The position numbers and the translations under genes are program-made. From the NCBI RefSeq assembly GCF_020567375.1, contig NZ_JAJBZM010000002.1, positions 1,152,089 to 1,216,088 on the forward strand: a stretch of 64,000 bases of DNA. Direction: 5' to 3'. Shown piece after piece: positions 10,359-18,139 of this stretch (the first letter of the stretch is position 1; each line of letters opens with the position of its first letter). The notes under the pieces were generated by a model. The model made no database searches and was not told the DNA's origin. It worked only from the letters and a program-made list of their open reading frames with translations. The DNA comes from Janibacter melonis. Its GTDB lineage: Bacteria > Actinomycetota > Actinomycetes > Actinomycetales > Dermatophilaceae.

Positions 10359-11216
10359 ATGACGCAGACCCCCCTGGCAGCATCGAGCGACCCCACCCCG
10401 ATGATCGCCAGGGTCGGTGCGAAGTTCGCCTACGCGACGACGTCCGTCGACGCCGCGCTCATGTCCTTCGCCGTCTCCGACGCCCACGTCGTGCTCGACG
10501 AGACGATCCTCGTCCACGCGGCCGGCGAGCAGGTCGAGCCGGTCGAGCTGCGCGGTGACCACGGCACGCGCCTGCACCTCGTCGAGGGCGTGGGCACCGG
10601 CTGGCTCGAGGTCACCTACGAGGCGACCGTCGACATCACCCGGCCGACCGACGCGCCCACGGGCCTCGGTGTCGAGCAGGACCGCTGGCTGTACACGCGG
10701 CCGAGCCGGTACGCCGAGTCCGACCGTCTCGGGGCGGTCGCCGCCCGCAGCTTCACCGGTGCGCGGGGTCGTGACCTCGTCGACGCCGTCGCGGCGTACG
10801 TCTACGACAACTTCGCCTACGTCTCCGGCAGCTCCCGGGGCACCGACGGCGCGGTCGACACCCTCCTCGCCGGCCGCGGCGTGTGCCGCGACTTCGCCCA
10901 CGTCGTCGTTGCCCTGCTGCGAGCCCGCGGCGTGCCCGCCCGCCTCGTCTCGGTCTATGCACCGGGACTGGAGCCGATGGACTTCCACGCGGTGGCCGAG
11001 GCCTGGGTCGAGGGTGCGTGGCACGTCGTCGACGCGACCCGCCTCGCCCCCCGTCAGTCGCTCGTGCGCATCGCGACCGGTCGCGACGCCGCGGACACGG
11101 CCTTCCTCACGACGAGCAACGGCACGATGCGCTTCAACCGCCAGGAGGTCACCGCCGCGCTCGTCGAGGGTGAGCTGCCCACGGACGACCACACCAAGGG
11201 CGTGCGCCTGGCCTGA
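10359..11216 (+). CDS. Transglutaminase-like cysteine protease-fold protein
   Basis: A 285-residue protein with a bacterial transglutaminase N-terminal beta domain (about 1-120) and a catalytic core. The Cys-His-Asp triad is visible as GRGVCRDFAH, DFHAVAEAW and VVDATRLAP. No signal peptide is apparent, so it is likely cytoplasmic. The start at 10359 has GGGGGAGG about 9 nt upstream; the longer in-frame extension to 10251 lies within the neighbouring divergent gene's promoter and is rejected. Members may act as proteases or amidases rather than cross-linkers; in some bacteria they occur near alpha-E/circularly permuted ATP-grasp genes, which are absent here. The family is clear, the substrate unknown. 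Confidence 0.88.
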   Translation: MTQTPLAASSDPTPMIARVGAKFAYATTSVDAALMSFAVSDAHVVLDETILVHAAGEQVEPVELRGDHGTRLHLVEGVGTGWLEVTYEATVDITRPTDAPTGLGVEQDRWLYTRPSRYAESDRLGAVAARSFTGARGRDLVDAVAAYVYDNFAYVSGSSRGTDGAVDTLLAGRGVCRDFAHVVVALLRARGVPARLVSVYAPGLEPMDFHAVAEAWVEGAWHVVDATRLAPRQSLVRIATGRDAADTAFLTTSNGTMRFNRQEVTAALVEGELPTDDHTKGVRLA

Positions 11217-11246
11217 GCCGCGCCCGCCGGGAGCGCCCGGTGGCTC
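11215..11246. terminator. Hairpin between convergent genes
   Basis: GAGCC (11215-11219) pairs with GGCTC (11242-11246), and inside it GCCGGG pairs with CCCGGT across a 4-nt loop, with a small one-sided internal loop. It starts at the transglutaminase stop and ends just before the DUF429 stop, so it could end transcription from both sides. No U-tract is present. Confidence 0.45.
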
Positions 11247-11248
11247 GG

Positions 11249-12128
11249 TCAGACCCAGATCGCCGCGGCGATCCCGTCGCTCGCCGTCTCCGGCGGCTCC
11301 GGCAGGCTGTGCGCCGCGCCGGTCGCGTACCGGTGCGCGGTCCAGGCGACGGCGACGGCGTCCAGGACGTCGTCGGTGCCGTACCCGCTGCCCGAGAGCA
11401 CGCTCGGGGGGAGCAGACCGACCTGGCGGAGCACGTCGAGCCGGGCGGCGACGCCCTCCTCGGTGCGCTTGCCCGGCAGCACGGGTGCGCCCGCCATCGC
11501 CGCGAAGCTCACCTCGGGGTGCACCTCGAGCACGCGCACGGTGGGGCGCGAGCGCACGTAGCGGTCGGCCTCGAGCACCTTCGGCGCGAGGGCGAAGGAC
11601 TGGGCCGAGACGCCCTGACCGGTGAGCGGGCGGTTGATCGCGTCGGCGGTGGCCCGGTCCGGCGCCGACCAGGCAGGCCGGGTCATCGTCGTGAAGACGC
11701 TCGACGCCTTGCCCGGGAGCGCCTGGCGCGCGAGGCGGTCGGCGGCGCGCAAGCCCGGAGTCCGGCAGCCCGATGGGGATGTCGACACCGACGACGGCGA
11801 GCTCGGGGTGCTGCTCGCGGACGGTCTCGACGAGCGCCTCGAGCGAGCCGGCGACGACGACGGAGGGTCGGGGGCGGCCCGGTGCCAGGACGGCGCCGAC
11901 CCACCCGGAGCGGCAGCCGTCGACGCCGAGGACGGCGGTCGTCACCTCGAGCGGGGCGAAGGGGGACTCGACGTCGGCGTCCTCGAGGACCGCGACGGCC
12001 CCGTCCTCGCCCCCGTCGTCCGGTGCGTCCGCGAAGACCGGGCGCAGGTCGACGCCGAGGGCGTCGGCGAGCCGGCGCAGGGCGCGGGCGGCCTCGAGGA
12101 CCTCGGCCGCCGGGTCGCCCGTCGCCAT
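11249..12128 (-). pseudogene. DUF429-family protein, interrupted by an apparent one-base frameshift
   Basis: Two reading frames together make one DUF429 (predicted RNase H-like) protein of about 292 residues. Frame one starts at the ATG at 12128, has about 60 N-terminal residues, then the domain start LGVDGCRSGWVGAV and VVGVDIPIGLPDSGL. The match continues in another frame with LRAADRLARQALPGKASSVF, VHPEVSFAAMAG and a C-terminus ending at 11249. The break is at about 11751-11752, where one extra A on the + strand (T in the coding strand) would explain the shift. It may be a true pseudogene or a sequencing error. The ATG overlaps the purB stop (TGATG), so it was translationally coupled to purB. 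The N-terminal 60 residues are not part of the usual domain. Confidence 0.75.
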
Positions 12129-13537
12129 CAGCGCAGGTGGTCGACGAGCTCGGGGGCGAGGCCGACGTAGGTCGCCGGGGTCATCGCCGCGATCCGCTCC
12201 TCGACCTCGGGCGGCAGGCCGAGCCCGCGCACGAAGGTCACGAGGTCCTCCTGGCCGATCCGACGGCCGCGGGTGAGCTCCTTGAGACGCTCGTAGGGCT
12301 CGTCCATGCCGGGCACGCCCTGGGCGCCGAGGGCCCGCATCGCGGACTGGACCGGCTCGCCGAGGACCTCCCAGTTCGCGTCGAGGTCGGCAGCCATCGC
12401 CTCGGGCACGGCGTCGAGACCGGCGAGCCCGCGGGCGACGTTGTCGAGCGCGAGGATCGAGTGGCCGAGCGCGGTGCCGATGTTGCGCTGCATCGAGGAG
12501 TCGGTGAGGTCACGCTGGAGGCGGCTCTGCACGAGCGTCGTCGCGAGGACGTCGAGCAGGGCGTTGCTCACCTCGAGGTTGGCCTCGGCGTTCTCGAAGC
12601 GGATGGGGTTGACCTTGTGCGGCATCGTCGAGGAGCCGACCGTGCCCTGGCCGCGCACCTGGGCGAAGTAGCCCATGGAGATGTAGGTCCAGACGTCGGT
12701 GCACAGGTTGTGCAGGATGCGGTTGAAGCGGGCGATGTCGGCGTAGAGCTCGGCCTGCCAGTCGTGGCTCTCGATCTGCGTCGTCAGCGGGTTCCACGTC
12801 AGGCCCAGGCCCTCGACGAAGGTCCGGCTGATGTCCTGCCAGTCGGCCTCGGGCACGGCCGCGAGGTGGGCGCCGTAGGTGCCCGTCGCGCCGTTGATCT
12901 TGCCGAGGTGCTCGGCGCCGGCGACCCGGGTGACCTGACGGCGCAGGCGGTGGGCGAGGACGGCGAGCTCCTTGCCCATCGTCGTCGGGGTCGCGGGCTG
13001 GCCGTGGGTGTGCGCTAGCAGCGGCACGTCGCGCAGGTCCTGGGCCATCGTCGTCAGCGCGGCGAGGAGCGACTCGGCGCGGGGGAGCCAGACCTGCTCG
13101 ACGGCGCCCTTGACCATGAGGGCGTAGGAGAGGTTGTTGACGTCCTCGCTCGTGCAGCAGAAGTGGATGAGCTCGGCGAGGCCGCGGTCGGCCTCGGCGG
13201 GCGTGATCTGGCGCAGCCGCGCCTTGAGGAAGTACTCGACGGCCTTGACGTCGTGCTGCGTGACCTTCTCGGTCGCAGCCATCTCGTCGATCTCGTCGGG
13301 CCCGAAGGTCTGCACGACCTCGCGCAGCGCCGTGACCTCGTCGTCGGTCAGGCGGCGCACGCCGGGCACGACCTGGCGCTCGGTGAGATGGATGAGCCAC
13401 TCGACCTCGACGTGCGTGCGCATCCGGTTCAGCGCGGGCTCCGAGAGGTGGTCGACAAGGGGGGCGACGACGGGGCGGTAGCGCCCGTCGAGGGCTCCGA
13501 GGGCGATCGGCGGGGTCGCTGCGGCGAGGCTCTGCAT
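12128..13537 (-). CDS. purB: Adenylosuccinate lyase
   Basis: A 469-residue cytoplasmic enzyme that releases fumarate from adenylosuccinate and from SAICAR in purine synthesis. It is of the longer E. coli-type subgroup. Signature motifs are in order: CCTSEDVNNLSYAL (substrate binding), LAHTHGQPATPTTMGKEL with the catalytic His, and the fumarate-lyase signature GSSTMPHKVNPIRFENAEAN. A complete C-terminal helical domain follows. The ATG at 13537 fits the family N-terminus. The stop overlaps the start of the broken DUF429 gene, and the phosphatase gene lies 48 nt upstream on the same strand. The call is very secure. Confidence 0.97.
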   Translation of the reverse strand: MQSLAAATPPIALGALDGRYRPVVAPLVDHLSEPALNRMRTHVEVEWLIHLTERQVVPGVRRLTDDEVTALREVVQTFGPDEIDEMAATEKVTQHDVKAVEYFLKARLRQITPAEADRGLAELIHFCCTSEDVNNLSYALMVKGAVEQVWLPRAESLLAALTTMAQDLRDVPLLAHTHGQPATPTTMGKELAVLAHRLRRQVTRVAGAEHLGKINGATGTYGAHLAAVPEADWQDISRTFVEGLGLTWNPLTTQIESHDWQAELYADIARFNRILHNLCTDVWTYISMGYFAQVRGQGTVGSSTMPHKVNPIRFENAEANLEVSNALLDVLATTLVQSRLQRDLTDSSMQRNIGTALGHSILALDNVARGLAGLDAVPEAMAADLDANWEVLGEPVQSAMRALGAQGVPGMDEPYERLKELTRGRRIGQEDLVTFVRGLGLPPEVEERIAAMTPATYVGLAPELVDHLR

Positions 13538-13585
13538 GGGGTCATCCTCCCAGGACGTCGCGGTGCGGGCGACGCGGTGTCCGCG

Positions 13586-14092
13586 CTAGCGGTCGAGCTC
13601 GCGGCGCACGTGCTCGACGACGCCGCGCGCGGCTGGGACGACCTCGGCGTACGTCCGCTCGAAGTCGGCGTCGTCGCCGTACCAGGGGTCGGCCATCTCC
13701 TGCTCGGCCTCGGCGAGCCCGGCGGCGTCGAAGGAGCGCAGCATCCGCACCTTCGCCTTGTCCTGGGGCGTCGGCGCGAGGCGGCGCAGCGTCGAGTAGT
13801 GGCCGTGGTCGGCGGCGAGGACGAGGTCGAGCTCGGCGAACCACCGCCGCTCGAAGGCCCGGGCGCGGTGCAGCGCGTGGCTCGGGTGGTCGTGGCCGTT
13901 GCGGCGCAGCACCTCCAGGGTGCGCGGGTCGGCGGGGTTGCCGACCTCCCAGGCGGTCGTGCCGGCGGAGTCGACGACGACGTCGTCGCCCAGGCCCTCG
14001 GCGTCGAAGAGCTCGCGCAGCACGAGCTCGGCCATCGGCGAGCGGCAGATGTTGCCGGTGCACACGACGCAGATGCGGTAGGGCCGGCTCAC
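13586..14092 (-). CDS. Low-molecular-weight protein-tyrosine phosphatase
   Basis: A 168-residue cytoplasmic phosphatase. The P-loop VCTGNICRSPMAE (about residues 10-22) has the CX5R(S) active site, and the general acid loop appears as MADPWYGDD near residue 135. The GTG at 14092 overlaps the stop of the 2-dehydropantoate reductase gene by 4 bp, so the two are coupled. In actinobacteria such enzymes (PtpA-like) counter protein-tyrosine phosphorylation or act in polysaccharide control; nothing here identifies a substrate. Confidence 0.93.
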   Translation of the reverse strand: MSRPYRICVVCTGNICRSPMAELVLRELFDAEGLGDDVVVDSAGTTAWEVGNPADPRTLEVLRRNGHDHPSHALHRARAFERRWFAELDLVLAADHGHYSTLRRLAPTPQDKAKVRMLRSFDAAGLAEAEQEMADPWYGDDADFERTYAEVVPAARGVVEHVRRELDR

Positions 14093-15126
14093 AGCCCGAC
14101 CGCCGCGCGCAGCTCGCCACCGGTGTACGTGCGGTGCTCGCCGTCGGAGATCGACTGGCCCTCGGCGGCGACGACGAGCTCGACGAGCCGCTCGCTCACG
14201 GGGGTGGCGATCCCGTAGCGCTCGCCGAGCGCGACGACCATGCCCTGCAGCTCGTCGATCTCCGTGCGCCGGTGGCGGCCGAGGTCGTCGGCCATCGAGC
14301 TGCGCGCCTGCGGCGTCACCGCGAGCGAGGTGCGGGCCAGCCCGGCGAAGACGGGGGTCGGGCTGCGCAGCACCGCGGGCATGAGGGCGGCGGGCAGGGG
14401 GCCCATCCGCGCGGGGGTCACCCCGGCGGCCTTGCTCACGGCGAGCGCCTCGGCCTGGCAGGCGGCGAGCACGCGGCGGTAGTCGGGGTCGCGCAGCTCG
14501 TCGCGCAGGGGCCGCCCGGACAGGGCGTTGACCGCGTTGTTGAGGTTGAGCAGCAGCTTGTTCATGAGCACCGGGCGCATGTCCGGCTCGACGGCGACGG
14601 AGAGCCCGCCGCGTCGCGCGGTCCGCACGAAGGGGTCGACCCTCGGGTGGTCCTTGACGGTGATGCCGCCGCTCGTCGTCGCGAGGTAGACCGCGTCGTC
14701 CGTCGCGACGACGTTGTGGTGCACGACCGCCGAGAGCACGAGCGGACGGCTGGCCCGCGAGGGGAAGGCGCGCTGCAGGCCCTCGTCGAGGACCTGGGCG
14801 TTGCGCACGCCGTTCTGCAGCGAGATGACGACCGTGTCGGTCGTGAGGTACGGCCCGATCTGGGCCGCGATGTCGTGGTTGGTCACCGTCTTCGTCGTCA
14901 CGAGGACGACCTCGGCGCCGGAGACGGCGCTCACCTCGGTGTCGAGGTGCAGCCGGTCGGCGGGCACGTGCCAGGCGGTGCCGCGCATCGTCGTCGCCGT
15001 GAGCCCCTGCTCGCAGATCGCGTCGACGACCCGGGCCCGGCCGACGAGGGTGACGTCGGCGACCGAGGCGAGGTGGGCCCCGATGTAGCAGCCGATGCTG
15101 CCGGCGCCGACGACCGCGATGCGCAC
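14089..15126 (-). CDS. 2-dehydropantoate 2-reductase family oxidoreductase (ApbA/PanE)
   Basis: A 345-residue NADPH-dependent reductase. The N-terminal Rossmann motif is VVGAGSIGCYIGAHL; the middle has LVTTKTVTNHDIA, ISLQNGVRN, and the C-terminal helical domain has NKLLLNLNNAVNAL (with the expected Lys/Asn) and a late SSMADDL. The family makes pantoate for coenzyme A synthesis, but paralogues with other ketoacid substrates are common, so I leave the symbol blank. The GTG at 15126 has AGGGGGTG 8 nt upstream. The stop overlaps the phosphatase start. Confidence 0.88.
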   Translation of the reverse strand: MRIAVVGAGSIGCYIGAHLASVADVTLVGRARVVDAICEQGLTATTMRGTAWHVPADRLHLDTEVSAVSGAEVVLVTTKTVTNHDIAAQIGPYLTTDTVVISLQNGVRNAQVLDEGLQRAFPSRASRPLVLSAVVHHNVVATDDAVYLATTSGGITVKDHPRVDPFVRTARRGGLSVAVEPDMRPVLMNKLLLNLNNAVNALSGRPLRDELRDPDYRRVLAACQAEALAVSKAAGVTPARMGPLPAALMPAVLRSPTPVFAGLARTSLAVTPQARSSMADDLGRHRRTEIDELQGMVVALGERYGIATPVSERLVELVVAAEGQSISDGEHRTYTGGELRAAVGL

Positions 15127-15219
15127 CCGCGCTCACCCCCTGCCGTCGGCGTCATGACGCCGTGCGGCGCCGCGGCCGATCCTAGCCGCGGCGCCGCACC
15201 GCACCGGTGAGGCGGGGAC

Positions 15220-16821
15220 TCAGCGTGTGCGCTCCAGCCCGCGCTGCCCGTCGTGCAGCTCGAAGGACGCCTGCGTGTACGCGGCGGCGTCCGTCGTCGT
15301 CACGCTCGGCAGCGAGCGGTAGTCGACGCTCATCTTCTCCTTGGTGATGGCGGTGCGCACGTACCCGCGCTGGTCGGCGGAGAAGCGCAGGTGCGGGTTG
15401 AGCGCCATGTTGGGGCTCTGCCACGTCGGGCTGCCGTTACCGGTCGAGGTGATCGAGCTGCACACGAGCTCGGAGCCGACGACCGGCGAGTCGGTGTCCT
15501 GGTAGTCCAGGCGCAGGTCGTTGGCCCAGTGCTTGTGCACGTCGCCGGTGAGCACGACGGGGTTGCGCACCCCGGCGTCGACCCAGCCCTGGGTGATCCG
15601 CCGGCGCGAGGGCACGTAGCCGTCCCACCCGTCCATCGAGGTGCGGTACGACGGGCCGGCGAGCGCGTCCTGCTCGGCGAAGAAGACCTGCTGGCCGAGC
15701 ACGTCCCAGCGGGCCCGCGAGCGCTCGAAGCCGTCGAGCAGCCAGCGCTCCTGCGCCATGCCGGGCAGCGACCGGGTCTCGTCGAGGCGCTCGTCGCAGT
15801 CGATCGTCCAGCCGTCGCCGCAGGCCTGGTCGTCGCGGTACTGGCGCGTGTCCATCATGTGGAAGGTCGCCAGACGGCCCCAGTGCAGCCGGCGGTAGAT
15901 CTTCATGTCCGCGCCGCGCGGCACGGAGGCCCGGCGCAGCGGCATGTTCTCGTAGTACGCCTGGAAGGCCTGGGCGCGGCGCCGCACGAAGCGGGCGGTC
16001 GTGTCGTTCCACTGCGCGGCGTCGGAGTTCTCCGGCACGTCGTCGGCCCAGTTGTTGTCGACCTCGTGGTCGTCCCACACGACGAGCCACGGCGCGGTGG
16101 CGTGGGCGAGCTGCAGGTCGGGGTCGGACTTGTACTGGGCGTGGCGCTGGCGGTAGCTCGCGAGGTCGACTGTCTCGGGGCCGTCGTGGTCACGGACGTT
16201 GCCCGTGGGGGAGAGGTAGGACTGCTTCGTGTACTCGTACTGGTAGTCGCCGAGGTGGAGCACGAGGTCGGGCTGGTCCTGCGCCAGACGGCGGTACGCG
16301 GTGAAGTACCCGTGCTCGTACTGGCTGCAGCTGGCGAAGGACATCGCGAGCACGGCCGGCATCTCGTGCCGGGCGGGCGCGGTCATGGTGCGCCCGACGG
16401 GGCTGAGGTGGCCGCCGACCCGGAAGCGGTACCAGTACTCGCGACCGGCCTGCAGCCCCCGCGGCTCGACGTGCACCGCGTAGCCGCTCTCGGCGCGCGC
16501 CTCGACGACGCCGCGCTCGACGACGCGGCGCATCTGCGGGTCGCGGGCGATCTCCCACCGCACCGCGTACGGGCGGCGGGCCATCCCGCCCAGCCCGTCC
16601 TCGGCGGTGGGGTCGACGGCGAGCCGGGTCCACAGGACGACGCTGTCGGGGAGGGGGTCGCCGGAGGCGACGCCGAGCTCGAAGGGGGACACCCGCGGGC
16701 TCGCCGAGCGGGCGAGGGGGCGGGTGCCGGGGGCGCCGGTGGCGCTGCCGGGGGCGGCGAGGACGGTGAGGGCTCCGGCGGCGGCGCCACCGGACAGGAC
16801 GGTGCGGCGGGTGATCTCCAT
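15220..16821 (-). CDS. phoD: PhoD-family alkaline phosphatase/phosphodiesterase, Tat-exported
   Basis: A 533-residue secreted phosphatase that releases phosphate from organic esters outside the cell. The N-terminus has the twin-arginine signal ITRRTVLSGG, a hydrophobic stretch and a cleavage region near residue 30. An N-terminal Fn3-like domain precedes the metallophosphatase core with FASCSQYEHGYF, metal ligands in GDYQYEY (about 191-197) and WDDHEVDNN (about 249-257), and LTGDVHKHW near the end. Calcium and iron cofactors are known for the family. The upstream gap (16822-16911) holds no obvious PHO box. High confidence in family and export route. Confidence 0.94.
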   Translation of the reverse strand: MEITRRTVLSGGAAAGALTVLAAPGSATGAPGTRPLARSASPRVSPFELGVASGDPLPDSVVLWTRLAVDPTAEDGLGGMARRPYAVRWEIARDPQMRRVVERGVVEARAESGYAVHVEPRGLQAGREYWYRFRVGGHLSPVGRTMTAPARHEMPAVLAMSFASCSQYEHGYFTAYRRLAQDQPDLVLHLGDYQYEYTKQSYLSPTGNVRDHDGPETVDLASYRQRHAQYKSDPDLQLAHATAPWLVVWDDHEVDNNWADDVPENSDAAQWNDTTARFVRRRAQAFQAYYENMPLRRASVPRGADMKIYRRLHWGRLATFHMMDTRQYRDDQACGDGWTIDCDERLDETRSLPGMAQERWLLDGFERSRARWDVLGQQVFFAEQDALAGPSYRTSMDGWDGYVPSRRRITQGWVDAGVRNPVVLTGDVHKHWANDLRLDYQDTDSPVVGSELVCSSITSTGNGSPTWQSPNMALNPHLRFSADQRGYVRTAITKEKMSVDYRSLPSVTTTDAAAYTQASFELHDGQRGLERTR

Positions 16822-16911
16822 GACCGCGATGCTCGTGCGCCGGGGTGCACCCCCGGCGCCCTGCTGATGACCACCGCGTGAGCGGCTGGTCAGGGTTTCG
16901 TCAACCGCGGC

Positions 16912-17181
16912 TCAGGCCGCGACGCTCCCGCTGCTCTCTCCGTGCTTCTTGCACGTGGCGGTCCACTGCTGCCCCTCGCTGGTCACCGTGAGCTCGCGGC
17001 GGCAGGTCGTGCAGTACGTGGGCGGGGTGGTGGCCAGGGCCTGGGTGCAGGCGGCGTGGCCGGACTTGTTCGCGCTGCGGCCGCAGTGGGCGCAGTACGT
17101 GGCGGCGACGACCGGGGGGATGGCCCCGAGGGTGTCGGGGTCGGAGTAACCGGAGTCGGCCGCGTACGGGATGTCAGACAT
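16912..17181 (-). CDS. Small four-cysteine zinc-binding protein resembling biotin synthase auxiliary protein BsaP
   Basis: An 89-residue soluble protein with two CxxC pairs: YCAHCGR (about 29-35) and YCTTCRRELTV (about 56-66), a conserved HxxC between them, and a C-terminal WTATCKKHG. This order (CxxCGR, H-x-x-C, PPxYCxxCxR, W-x-A-x-C-x-x-HG) matches actinobacterial BsaP, needed for biotin synthase activity in mycobacteria, as I know the family. No biotin genes lie in this window, which is the main reason for caution; a generic double zinc ribbon is the alternative. An AGAGGA Shine-Dalgarno precedes the ATG at 17181. Confidence 0.5.
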   Translation of the reverse strand: MSDIPYAADSGYSDPDTLGAIPPVVAATYCAHCGRSANKSGHAACTQALATTPPTYCTTCRRELTVTSEGQQWTATCKKHGESSGSVAA

Positions 17182-17283
17182 CTCGTCCTCTCGTGTGTCG
17201 GTAGGGCCCGGCCAGCGTACGTCCCCCTCGGGCGACGCCTACCCGCGTGCTGCGGGGGCGCCGCCCGGGGCGGGCCGACCGGG

Positions 17284-18000
17284 TCAGCCGCCGAGGATGT
17301 CCCCGAGCGAGCTGCTGCTGCTCTTGTGCCCGCCGTCGACGACGGACTCGGCCGGCTGCACGAGGACGTAGCCCTGGCCGCCGAAGGCCATCTGGAAGGT
17401 CTCCCCGGTGCCGCCGCGCACCATCGACTTGAAGCCGCCGGTGTCGACGCGGATGTCCATCGACACCCCGGCCGTCCACAGCACGACCGCCTGGGCATCG
17501 CCGAAGGTCGGCGCCGTCGCGACGTCGAGGGCGACGGGCTCCCCCTTCGTCGTGATCGCGACGTACCCGGTGCCGCGCAGGGTGACGTTGTACAGACCGC
17601 CCGTCATCGCCGCGCCGCGGGCCTGGATGCGGTGGATGTCCCACTGGATCGAGTCGGAGAAGGCGAGGATGTTCGAGCCGTTGACGGAGATCATGTCGTT
17701 CTCGAGGTACATGACCTGGACCTCGGAGGCGGTGTCGGCGACGAAGAGCTCGCCGGCGCCGGTGGCCCGCATCATCTTCACGCCCTCGCCGGTGGCGGCG
17801 GCCTTGAACATCTTGCCCAGCCCGCCGGAACCGGTGTTCTCGAAGCGGATGTCGCCCTGGTAGGCGACCATCGAGCCGGTCTTGGCCCAGACCGGCCCGT
17901 AGCCCATCTGGATCTTCAGCAGCTTCTTGTTCTGCAGCGAGAACTGGTCCTGCGTCTTCTGCTCTTCGAAGTCCGTGAAGAGCGAGCCGTGGATGGGCAT
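17284..18000 (-). CDS. AIM24 family protein
   Basis: A 238-residue beta-rich protein of the AIM24/DUF124 family, recognised by KLLKIQMGYGPVWAKTGSMVAYQGDIRFE, ARATGAGELFVAD-type repeats and LRGTGYVAITTKGEPVALDV. The C-terminal tail is Ser-rich (HKSSSSSLGDILGG). No signal peptide or membrane segment is visible. Related proteins occur in tandem sets in many actinobacteria; here it is single. The mitochondrial namesake affects inner-membrane organisation, but the bacterial role is unknown. AAGGGG lies 9 nt upstream of the ATG at 18000. Confidence 0.87.
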   Translation of the reverse strand: MPIHGSLFTDFEEQKTQDQFSLQNKKLLKIQMGYGPVWAKTGSMVAYQGDIRFENTGSGGLGKMFKAAATGEGVKMMRATGAGELFVADTASEVQVMYLENDMISVNGSNILAFSDSIQWDIHRIQARGAAMTGGLYNVTLRGTGYVAITTKGEPVALDVATAPTFGDAQAVVLWTAGVSMDIRVDTGGFKSMVRGGTGETFQMAFGGQGYVLVQPAESVVDGGHKSSSSSLGDILGG

Positions 18001-18096
18001 GAGGGCGACCCCTTGTGTGCGTGCGAGAGGCGGCCCCTGCGGCCGCCGGAGGTCAGCCTAGGACCCCCTTCGGTCCCCCGGTAGGGGGAGCGCTGC

Positions 18097-18134
18097 CCGG
18101 TCGAAGGGGTGGCTGCCCCCACCCCTTCGACCGG
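18097..18134 (-). terminator. Strong hairpin downstream of the mmpL gene
   Basis: A perfect 16-bp stem (18097-18112 with 18119-18134) and a 6-nt loop, begun by CCGGTCGAAGGGGTGG. It lies 5 nt beyond the stop of the mmpL-type gene and before the AIM24 gene's promoter region. It has no U-tract, as usual in this genome. The stem contains the window-wide CGAAGGGG word. Confidence 0.65.
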
Positions 18135-18139
18135 TCGGC

